DNA from: Actinomycetes bacterium
Lineage (GTDB): Bacteria > Actinomycetota > Actinomycetes > S36-B12 > UBA10799
Reading direction: 5' to 3'
Assembly: GCA_029779995.1 (NCBI GenBank)
Contig: JAKOZM010000036.1
Coordinates: 1 to 34,081, forward strand
Length of the DNA: 34,081 bases
Part shown: in pieces, positions 1-6,804 of the stretch
How positions within the stretch are numbered: the stretch's first letter is position 1
How the letters are laid out: every line of letters begins with the position of its first letter
Notes under the pieces: generated by a model
Databases searched by the model: none
What the model was told of the DNA's origin: nothing
The model's input: only the letters and a program-made list of their open reading frames with translations
Translations under genes and position numbers: made by a program

Positions 1-63
1 CGATGCCGACAACCGGCGGCCCATGGGCAGCACAGCGGCGGCATGGGACACGGTGAACGGCAT
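1..63 (-). CDS. DUF4184 family protein, N-terminal fragment
   Basis: An ATG on the minus strand at 63 opens a frame that runs off the left edge of the window after 21 codons. The first residues read MPFTVSHAAAVLP, the typical opening of DUF4184 membrane proteins of actinobacteria. Their function is unknown, although the family resembles membrane-bound metal-dependent hydrolases. A GAGG lies just upstream of the ATG. The gene diverges from the tRNA-Thr and is chromosomal, outside the island. Only the N-terminus is visible, so the call rests on this signature alone. Confidence 0.6.
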   Translation of the reverse strand, partial: MPFTVSHAAAVLPMGRRLSAS

Positions 64-160
64 AGCCTCAGTATCCCCGCCGAAGGCAACGACGGGAACC
101 CGCACGAGATCAAGGTCACGTCAACCTCACCCAGGCAGGCGTCGGTATCGTGGGCGTATC

Positions 161-235
161 GCCCCGTTAGCTCAGTGGTAGAGCACTCGCCTTGTAAGCG
201 AAAGGTCGTCCGTTCAATCCGGACACGGGGCTCCA
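161..235 (+). tRNA. tRNA-Thr (anticodon TGT)
   Basis: A full cloverleaf can be drawn. The acceptor stem GCCCCGT (161-167) pairs with ACGGGGC (225-231). The D stem is GCTC/GAGC, the anticodon loop CTTGTAA (191-197) has anticodon TGT at 193-195, and the T arm is GTCCG-TTCAATC-CGGAC. Discriminator T232 is followed by an encoded CCA (233-235). The first pair of the anticodon stem (186/202) is a C-A mismatch. The gene is the integration target of the island to its right: positions 191-234 are repeated at 23647-23690. The sequence from about 235 onward, including the terminator, was therefore probably supplied by the element. Confidence 0.95.
191..234 (+). repeat. Left attachment site within tRNA-Thr
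   Basis: This is the anticodon-loop-to-3'-end half of the tRNA gene. It matches 23647-23690 in direct orientation with only two mismatches (A202/G and A203/C). The match stops at the first base of the anticodon loop, a common crossover region for tyrosine integrases that use tRNA genes. Confidence 0.85.
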
Positions 236-239
236 AATG

Positions 240-260
240 TGCCTCTGATCAGGCATTTTA
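240..260 (+). terminator. Probable intrinsic terminator of tRNA-Thr
   Basis: The stem TGCCT (240-244) pairs with AGGCA (251-255) around a CTGATC loop and is followed by TTTTA. It lies five bases after the CCA end. A related hairpin, CCCT-TGATC-AGGG followed by ATTTTA, occurs at 514-531 behind the degraded second copy of the tRNA 3' end. This suggests the terminator travels with the element. Confidence 0.5.
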
Positions 261-350
261 CCTTCAGATACCCTCTGTGGAATAACTCACTTTCAGCCCC
301 AGAATTTTCCGACTTTTCGGACATTTAATGGCGAAACCTCCTCGGGAGTG

Positions 351-380
351 GTCAACTGTTGTCAAACGTTGTCAAGGATG
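351..380 (+). repeat. Tandem decamers, candidate integrase arm-type site (left)
   Basis: Three consecutive 10-mers start with GTCAA: GTCAACTGTT (351), GTCAAACGTT (361) and GTCAAGGATG (371). The segment 359-374 matches 23534-23549 at the other island end in 14 of 16 positions, in the same orientation. Paired repeats just inside both ends of an integrated element are what integrase arm-binding sites look like. This function is an inference. Confidence 0.4.
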
Positions 381-469
381 TGTGCTTTTTTTGTGCTAAT
401 TCTGGGCCGTCAAGAGGGTCCAAATGTGGCCGAGAGTGGGCCGGACGACACATCGCTTTGCAGGAGGGT

Positions 470-501
470 GGTCGTCCGTTCAATCCGGGGACGGGGCTTC
501 A
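470..501 (+). repeat. Degenerate extra copy of the tRNA-Thr 3' end
   Basis: GGTCGTCCGTTCAATCCGG is identical to the tRNA (from 204) and continues with three mismatches to the acceptor end. The copy is followed by a diverged version of the terminator hairpin at 514-531. TCCAAATGTG occurs both after the tRNA (232-241) and at 419-428. TGTGCTAAT is repeated at 392-400 and 587-595. This looks like a relic attachment site of an earlier or nested integration, not a second tRNA, because no 5' half is present. Confidence 0.65.
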
Positions 502-727
502 CCAAGAAACTGCCCTTGATCAGGGATTTTACGGGGTTCATGGTTCCATGATCTTGCATTGAGCTTGTCTGTCTTTGCCAGAATTGTGTGCTAATCGACT
601 CCCAATACCGGATCAAATCGGACACAAAAATGCGGATCTGTGCTTTTAGCACAACTTCGCCACATCCCGTTGATGTATCCGAAGCAGCGATTGCGACCTC
701 GCACAGCGGTCGTGGAGCGTAGACAAC

Positions 728-1945
728 TCAGCGTGGCTGAGGTACTGCAATGACCCCTTCAGCCAACTCCCCCACCTGCCGAAGCAACCCGTCAGGCTCC
801 TGGGAGAGGTCCAGCGCGTGAGCCACGACCTCAACGCCCGCCCCGTCTACCCCCGTGTTCGGGAGCCGATAACCGCGCACATCTCCGAACCCCTTGGCAT
901 AGACCAGGTGCCCGACCGGGAGTCGCAGCGCAGAGCAGTAGGCCAGCATCTGGTACACATCGGCGTTCGGGAAGCCGGCAATGGACTCGGCCTTGTACTT
1001 GGCATCGACCACGACTGCTGGATGTCCGGGCGATGAGTACCACACCAGGTCTGGTCGCAACGCGATGTCGCGGCCTGCATCGAGGAACCACTTCTTGTCC
1101 TGCATGACTGCGTGACCACCGAAGCGGCGCTCAAACTCCTGCCCCAGAGCTACGGTCACGAAAGCTTCGAAGACCGCCGGCATGGATACGAGAAAGCCAA
1201 CGGCGGGCACCGCACCGCGACCGAGGTCGAACGAGGAGGAGTGCAGAATCAACTCCGCCAGGCGCAGGGCGGGTTGGTACCGGGCGTTCAGCCGCGAGGG
1301 CTGCCACGTCGGAAGACGCTGCCCACCGTGCAGATCGGTCACGTTCACAAGTCTCTGGCGCAGTCGGGTCAGTCGCCGACGCGTCATGGATGGAACACCG
1401 GGGATGGACATGACCCGCCACAGGGCCGCCCGCAGAATCTGGTTCTCGGCGATGTCAGGGCCGTAGTCGTCGTAGACGATCTCGGCTGGGAGAGCCATCC
1501 CGAATCGGCGCCGGATCTGATCGGACTCGCGCAGACGTCCGCGGAAGGTCATGCCTGCTTCCTCGACTGTGCGATATCCCTGCAGCACCCCTTGGCGAAG
1601 CGCCCTGTCTGCGACACGCACGAACACCTCGGCCACGCCAGCGGGCAAGTCCATCGCCGGCGGCAGGTCGACGGATTCCTCCCGCCATACGCCTCGGCTG
1701 TTGGCGTACGTCATGAGGAACAGCAGCCGATCAATCGTGACCTTGGGCTCCACCCGTAGGTCAACCCAGGTCCCGGAGCGGTCGCCGAGCACTGCCGCCC
1801 CCACCCACCCATTGGCCTTGACGTCCCACAGGCCACGTCCCGCAGGTCGCAGTTGCACGGCCTCGCTGGCGGCGAGCAGGTCGGACAGCAGCGCTGACAG
1901 TGGTACTGACTGCCAGTCGTCGATCTCTCTCAGGTCCAGGCGCAC
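728..1945 (-). CDS. mcrC: McrC-type nuclease subunit of a modification-dependent restriction system
   Basis: This protein of about 405 residues is the McrC partner of the AAA+ protein encoded immediately upstream; McrC proteins supply the endonuclease of McrBC complexes. The C-terminal half carries a PD-(D/E)xK core: RPDLVW (Asp ~299) followed by VVVDAKYK (Asp ~314, Lys ~316). After it comes the conserved DVYQMLAY. The frame is open from 2023, inside mcrB. I prefer the GTG at 1945, four bases past the mcrB stop, because it has a GGAG element about eight bases upstream inside the end of mcrB. McrC at this start is somewhat longer than E. coli McrC (348 aa). The gene is the last of the leftward defence genes. 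The family assignment is strong; the modified base recognised is unknown. Confidence 0.88.
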   Translation of the reverse strand: MRLDLREIDDWQSVPLSALLSDLLAASEAVQLRPAGRGLWDVKANGWVGAAVLGDRSGTWVDLRVEPKVTIDRLLFLMTYANSRGVWREESVDLPPAMDLPAGVAEVFVRVADRALRQGVLQGYRTVEEAGMTFRGRLRESDQIRRRFGMALPAEIVYDDYGPDIAENQILRAALWRVMSIPGVPSMTRRRLTRLRQRLVNVTDLHGGQRLPTWQPSRLNARYQPALRLAELILHSSSFDLGRGAVPAVGFLVSMPAVFEAFVTVALGQEFERRFGGHAVMQDKKWFLDAGRDIALRPDLVWYSSPGHPAVVVDAKYKAESIAGFPNADVYQMLAYCSALRLPVGHLVYAKGFGDVRGYRLPNTGVDGAGVEVVAHALDLSQEPDGLLRQVGELAEGVIAVPQPR

Positions 1946-1949
1946 CGGG

Positions 1950-4900
1950 CTACTCCGCGTCCTCCTGCACGGGGGCGCCGATAGCACGGCGTAAGACGTC
2001 CAGACCGTAGCGGCTGCGCACATTCACGTCTTCACCGGCGTGGTGTTCCTCCAGCAGCGGCAGTAGGTCGGTCTCCCACACCTCGTCCAACCCATCGTCG
2101 TCGCTGTACACCCAGGGACGCATGAAGTACGACGGACCGATGGCGAAGTCTCGATGTGGGATCCGCTCGTTGAGGGCATCCAGCAACTCGGCTGCCTCGC
2201 CGGGTAGTTCCTCAGCTGCAAGCCAGTCGCGGAGGACACCTTGAACCGGCGGACTGTCCGGGTGCATCTGCAGGAACGCGAACCGTCGGCGCATGGCTGC
2301 GTCCACCAGGGCGATGGACCGGTCGGCGGTGTTCATGGTGCCGATGATGTACACGTTGGGCGGCAGCGTGAACTGCTTGCTGCTGTCATCGGCGTACAGC
2401 GGCTCGATCGGTGCGTCACGGTACTCGAGGAGGAAGTACAACTCACCGAAGACCTTCGCCAGATTGGCGCGGTTGATCTCATCGATGATCAGGATGTACG
2501 GGCTAACGGGATCGTCCTTGGCCCTCTCAGCGAGTCGCATGAACGGCCCCTGCCGCAGCACGAAACCTACTCCCCCAGCGTCAGAGGTCTCCGGCCGGTA
2601 ACCGGCGATGAAGTCCTCGTACGACACCGATGGGTGGAACTGTACGAGCGTGACGTTATCCGCGTCGGCCCAGTGCTCGGCCAACTTCCGCGCGAGATAC
2701 GTCTTACCGGTCCCGGGCGGGCCGAACAGGATGGCCTGCTTACGTCGACGCATCGTCGAGGTGAAGCGCTCCAACCAGTCCAGCGGCATGTGAAGACTGT
2801 CGGCGAGTTCCTGACTTGGGGCCGCAAGGTCCGCCGGGAGGATCTCTATGATTTCGCCGCCCGGGTCACCGCCCTGCTCCGGCGGCTCAATCAGCTGGGC
2901 CAACGCGTCGCGGCCGTCGCTGATGTCGGTGACGTCATTCTGGATCCCCTTCAGCCGCTCACTCAAGCTGTCAGGAAGTTCGCTGCGCGGATAACCCTGT
3001 TGCTCCCACGTCACAGCCCGACGAAGACCAGAGACAGCCCGGTTCGCGTCGTCCCACACAGGCTCCCCGGAGACGGTTCCCACCCACACCTGCCGGTCTG
3101 CTTGGGTCACCACGATGTCGCCGGGCTTCATGTCGTGCAGGAACATCGAGTAGTCAAGAGTCTTGCGACGTCGGTAGTCAGCGTTGCGACCGCCATGCGC
3201 CTCGCTGATGGCGTCATGGACGGCGCTGCGCTCGTAGGGGGGATCGATGTGCGGGAGGTTGGCGGCCGGTAACGAGACGAAGCCGTCCTTGAGCCAGTCG
3301 GGGATCAGGTTTCGTCCGCTGACTCCTGAGCCACGGATGAGCCAAGCCCGTCCCGAGCGTGGCGGCGGGGTCCAGAGCTCAAGCCAGGGCGAGCGGTAGT
3401 ACTCCACCGGAGCGCCCGAGTCCTTCTGCAGGGCAACCGTTATGTCGAACAGGTCGCGGTTCAGGTCCCCCGAGTCCGCACCGACCTCGTAGCGGAAGGC
3501 ATCGGCGATCAGGGTCTTGTGCTGAACACTGGTCACGGGGAGGAAGTGGTGCGGAAGCGCCAGGTACCTCAATGCTTCCCGTTGGCTGGCCATCGTCAGT
3601 GCCTCGGAATCCGTCAGGAGCGTGCTCCACGCCCACGGATCGTTGAGCGCGGCTGAGCGGACCGACTCTTCAAGAGTCCACCAGTGGCGTAGGAAGGCGA
3701 TCCAGTCATGGATTGCCCGCCAGATGAGCGTGTGAGCGCCTTGACCACCGCTCCAACTCCCCTGTGAGAAGGCGTGGTACATCTCGGTGGTTGGGGAGTA
3801 CACCTCGTCTGCCCACGACAGGATGGCGCGGATTCGGTCGCGCTTGGTGGAGTCAGTCAAGTTGAGCACGGGCAGTTGATGCAGCGTCAGTAGTTCCGCA
3901 GCAAGGAGGACCGCGGCATCGGAGGCCTCCTCCAGTTGATCGCGCAGTTTCTCGAGGAACTTGCGGTCGGATTCGTCAGGGTGAAGGTTGTACAGCCGGT
4001 ACAGCTCGTCAACCGTCTCGGCAGACCATGCGCGTACCTGCGGGTCGATAGTCGACCTCCCCGATCCAAGGCCACTAACCAGCATGGCTCTGGCCAGTCG
4101 TCGGACCCGATAGTCGTCGGTTTGAGGCTGGATCCGCGTGGCCAGGTCATCAGCAGTTGGCTGCGGGTCTGGAGTCTTCAGTCCCAGTTCTTCAGCCAAG
4201 GACTCGGTGGCGTCCCACATTGCGACCGGGTCCCGGTAGTCCTCCAGGGCCTGTCTGCCTGATCGAGTGACCATCCACCGGCCGTTGTACTTGGTCATCC
4301 ATGTCGCGAACGCGTAATTGCTGCTCATCCACTCCAACGTCACCTGAGCCGCCGCACGGCCACCGCTGACCCTGCCGTCCTCGCCGTCGACCAGAGGGAC
4401 CACTTCCACTGCCCGTCGGTACACCTCATCCTTGTGGAGTCCCCTCGGCTCCTCGGCCAGAATCTCCAGGGCGGCACGCAATCGCTTCAACTGGGCCCGT
4501 CGCTTCTCCGTCGTCTCGACTCCAAGCGGACCAGGATCAGACTTCCCCTCGATCACCGCCAGAAAGCGCTCATCGGCTCCCGCCTGCTTGACCTCGAAGA
4601 CCGTAAGCAGGCTGCCCAGCGTGTTCTGCAGATCCTCTTGCAGGTCCTGACGGCGGAAGGAGCCGAGCCATTGGACGGGCCTGACCTGTCGAGCCTCAGC
4701 GGGAAGGTCCGGACGATACTCGCAGTCGCCAACCACGCGCCCCAGATGCAACTCACCGCCAGGCGGACCAGGAGCGACAACGAGATCGCCGTCATGCAGG
4801 TCGAAGCGAAACGCCCGGGTCTGCGAGAAATGCTTCGATCGGATCGCAGGGGAGTCCTCCACGTACACGCTGTCGATGCGCGCACGCAACGTTTCCGGAT

Positions 4901-5018
4901 CCTCGATGGCTGCCAGATCGCCGAGTTCACCCCAGCCGATGCACACCACGGACTCACGCTGGGTCAGGTCGGTCAGTGACCCCTTGGTGCCGGCTCTCAC
5001 CACCCAGATACGTGTCAT
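1950..5018 (-). CDS. mcrB: McrB-like AAA+ restriction motor with two PUA/EVE-like reader domains
   Basis: This 1022-aa protein is over twice the size of E. coli McrB. Residues ~1-120 (IWVVRAG..., HDGDLVVAP, VQWLG) resemble the PUA/EVE-like domain that precedes Mrr-type nucleases. Residues ~170-262 look like an Mrr N-terminal winged helix (GLHKDEVYRR, KYNGRWMVTRSG). A middle region I do not recognise follows. Residues ~555-675 form a second PUA/EVE-like unit (AWLIRG, MKPGDIVVTQ, VWVGTV). The C-terminal AAA+ domain is clearly McrB: Walker A GPPGTGKT (766-773), Walker B LIIDEINRAN (~843-852) and sensor MNTADRS (895-901). The ATG is preceded by GGAGGGAG. McrB motors use GTP and bind modified DNA, then drive the McrC nuclease. 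The tandem readers suggest recognition of more than one modification or of spaced sites. Confidence 0.88.
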   Translation of the reverse strand: MTRIWVVRAGTKGSLTDLTQRESVVCIGWGELGDLAAIEDPETLRARIDSVYVEDSPAIRSKHFSQTRAFRFDLHDGDLVVAPGPPGGELHLGRVVGDCEYRPDLPAEARQVRPVQWLGSFRRQDLQEDLQNTLGSLLTVFEVKQAGADERFLAVIEGKSDPGPLGVETTEKRRAQLKRLRAALEILAEEPRGLHKDEVYRRAVEVVPLVDGEDGRVSGGRAAAQVTLEWMSSNYAFATWMTKYNGRWMVTRSGRQALEDYRDPVAMWDATESLAEELGLKTPDPQPTADDLATRIQPQTDDYRVRRLARAMLVSGLGSGRSTIDPQVRAWSAETVDELYRLYNLHPDESDRKFLEKLRDQLEEASDAAVLLAAELLTLHQLPVLNLTDSTKRDRIRAILSWADEVYSPTTEMYHAFSQGSWSGGQGAHTLIWRAIHDWIAFLRHWWTLEESVRSAALNDPWAWSTLLTDSEALTMASQREALRYLALPHHFLPVTSVQHKTLIADAFRYEVGADSGDLNRDLFDITVALQKDSGAPVEYYRSPWLELWTPPPRSGRAWLIRGSGVSGRNLIPDWLKDGFVSLPAANLPHIDPPYERSAVHDAISEAHGGRNADYRRRKTLDYSMFLHDMKPGDIVVTQADRQVWVGTVSGEPVWDDANRAVSGLRRAVTWEQQGYPRSELPDSLSERLKGIQNDVTDISDGRDALAQLIEPPEQGGDPGGEIIEILPADLAAPSQELADSLHMPLDWLERFTSTMRRRKQAILFGPPGTGKTYLARKLAEHWADADNVTLVQFHPSVSYEDFIAGYRPETSDAGGVGFVLRQGPFMRLAERAKDDPVSPYILIIDEINRANLAKVFGELYFLLEYRDAPIEPLYADDSSKQFTLPPNVYIIGTMNTADRSIALVDAAMRRRFAFLQMHPDSPPVQGVLRDWLAAEELPGEAAELLDALNERIPHRDFAIGPSYFMRPWVYSDDDGLDEVWETDLLPLLEEHHAGEDVNVRSRYGLDVLRRAIGAPVQEDAE

Positions 5019-5245
5019 GGCCTGTCTCCCTCCGTGGCCTCAGGACTGATTGTGGCTGGCGCGGGCCGACCGGCGCGGGGTGAGTGGCACCGACATCTAA
5101 CCCGGAGTAACTCATCAGCGCCTGCCCCTGCAGTTCGCGTTAGCCAATGCCCATCATCGCGCTCATCCATTCGCATCTCGGAGAACTCGTGTCGACCTCT
5201 GACGATTGCGCTTCCTGTTCGCCACCCTGCGTGTTTGGGCGTGCG

Positions 5246-5716
5246 TCAGTCCCGGAGCCCGAAGTCCACCGGATCGTAGGAAAGCCACACGCCCAGGTTT
5301 CCTATCCTTGAGTCCTCACGAGATCCTCCACCAGCGATGACACCTTCAAGTGCGATCGGCTTCCGGTGCTCTTTGAGGAGGCGGATCACTCCTGGACGCA
5401 AGCGGATTGCGTCCTCTCGGCTGAGGTAGCCCACCTTGTTGCCGCCGATGAAGACAGCGACAGCGTTGGGGTCGTACGGGTTGCCGTCTTCGGCAACAAG
5501 GAAGCCGTAGCAAGGCACTCTCACGCGGTCCTCCTGGCGCCCCACGATGGACCACAGGTTGCTTTGGTAGGCAGCCTCTCCTACCACGGCCAGTTCGGAT
5601 GTACCGGTGTACGCGATCGCTTCCACGTTCTGTTGCATCCACGACGGACGCATGTTGTCTGCCCGGTAGGGCGATGTTGGCGTTACTGACAGTGCTCTCT
5701 TAGTGAAGAGGCCCAT
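5246..5716 (-). CDS. HIRAN domain protein
   Basis: This is a stand-alone protein of about 156 residues. Residues ~75-130 show the HIRAN pattern: a buried CYGFLVAE strand, NPYDPNAVAVFI, GGNKVGYLSREDA and LRPGV. HIRAN domains are found alone or fused to SNF2 helicases and nucleases, and in HLTF they bind single-stranded 3' DNA ends. The frame is open from 5791, but I choose the ATG at 5716 (MGLFTKRA) because it is preceded by GGGGGAAG. The gene lies between the methyltransferase/unknown pair and mcrBC and reads the same way. A role in sensing damaged or invading DNA ends for this cluster is plausible but inferred. Confidence 0.7.
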   Translation of the reverse strand: MGLFTKRALSVTPTSPYRADNMRPSWMQQNVEAIAYTGTSELAVVGEAAYQSNLWSIVGRQEDRVRVPCYGFLVAEDGNPYDPNAVAVFIGGNKVGYLSREDAIRLRPGVIRLLKEHRKPIALEGVIAGGGSREDSRIGNLGVWLSYDPVDFGLRD

Positions 5717-5895
5717 GACTTCCCCCAATCTGGAACGAACGCTCTCGGGATCCCCCCTGCAGTGCTGGACGAAACCTCCTTGTTGCCACATGTACGGTTT
5801 GCGAACCAGCGGCTTACTTGAGCACGACAGTCTCCGCGCCCGTATGGGCGTGATCGACGCGGTGTCGACTTGGGTCGGCTTTATGTCCCAACCTC

Positions 5896-6789
5896 TTACC
5901 GCTTCCCCTTGCTGGACTGGGAGGACGACTTGCCCTTCTTCCGCTTGCCTTTCGACTTCGACACAGATTTTCGTCCAGAGGAAGACTCGCCCGCCGGCAT
6001 GTCAACCCAAGGCGGGCCCTCCATGTCGATCCAGCTATCCCGTCGGCGCAGAGCCTTCGGCTGATCCGACCTCGCCCATTCGCCTGTGCCTGGCTGATGC
6101 ACATACCCAAGTCGTTTGAGCAACTCCTCCGTGCCTTTGACCGGGAGAGCAAGGCGACGTGCCAGTCTCTCCACGTCCCAGCTATCTCGTGTGTCAACGT
6201 ATTCACGCAACTCGGTGGGCCCGATCACGCCCTGATACTCGACCCACACTCTGGCCAACGCCCGCGCCTTGGCGAATCGACGCTTCTCGAACTTCTTCCT
6301 GCCGGCGCTGAAGAGTCCCAGTAGTCCCAACCAGTAGACGTTTCTCATCGTCTCGTCAGCAGCTGTCTGCAGAAGGCCTTGCCAACTCATGTGGCCGTTG
6401 CCACCCAGGCCGTACTCCTCGATGACCAAGAAGATGCAACTCTGATCACCTCGATTGAGGTGCTCGGTGGAGGCTCGGGCCAAGTCCGCCGGGCGGACGT
6501 GCCATTGCAGTTGACTGCCACGGACAAGGATTCGCCCGACATCGTCTATCGCGTAATTGGCGAAGATCAGCGGGGGCCCACCCTGTTCATCAGATGCGAA
6601 GGCCACTTGTGGCGCCGCGGCCCAAGGGTTGTCTGGGAGCGCTTCCGCAAGTTGGACACAGAGGTCTTCATCCCATTGCGGGTGCTCTAACAGGGTCCAT
6701 TCCTTGAGTCCGTCACGTGTCAATCGCCCAAGCGCCTCATGACTACCAACGCTGCGGTAGCGGATCTGGATAGGCGGTTCGTGTACCAC
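5896..6789 (-). CDS. Unrecognised protein with a Lys/Ser-rich tail, downstream of the methyltransferase
   Basis: I do not recognise a family. The 297-aa protein starts with GTG at 6789, 15 bases after the methyltransferase stop, behind a strong GGGAGGGAG element, so it is almost certainly in the same operon. Residues ~130-230 contain a helical region with SAGRKKFEKRRFAKARALAR and a segment resembling a winged helix (GPTELREYV ... LAKRLGYV-like pattern). The last ~40 residues are almost entirely Lys, Ser, Gly and Arg and probably bind nucleic acid. Position and basic tail suggest a DNA-binding accessory subunit of the methylase/helicase system. That is inference only. Confidence 0.7.
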   Translation of the reverse strand: MVHEPPIQIRYRSVGSHEALGRLTRDGLKEWTLLEHPQWDEDLCVQLAEALPDNPWAAAPQVAFASDEQGGPPLIFANYAIDDVGRILVRGSQLQWHVRPADLARASTEHLNRGDQSCIFLVIEEYGLGGNGHMSWQGLLQTAADETMRNVYWLGLLGLFSAGRKKFEKRRFAKARALARVWVEYQGVIGPTELREYVDTRDSWDVERLARRLALPVKGTEELLKRLGYVHQPGTGEWARSDQPKALRRRDSWIDMEGPPWVDMPAGESSSGRKSVSKSKGKRKKGKSSSQSSKGKR

Positions 6790-6804
6790 GATTACTCCCT
6801 CCCC

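Larger units (their letters stand above)
236..727. other. Gene-free left end of the island (recombination region)
   Basis: This stretch between the tRNA and the mcrC stop codon is clearly more AT-rich than its surroundings and shows no credible coding frame. It holds the tRNA terminator, the GTCAA decamers, the degraded tRNA 3' copy with its own hairpin, and the TGTGCTAAT repeats. It also holds a short palindrome, TGTGCTTTTAGCACA, near 641-655. A six-base stem, CTCAGC-GTG-GCTGAG, overlaps the mcrC stop (727-741). Confidence 0.5.

Noticed and set aside
440..510. A second tRNA gene near the left end
   Set aside because: Only the T arm and acceptor end are present, with mismatches. No D arm or anticodon arm can be formed, so it is a relic attachment site.
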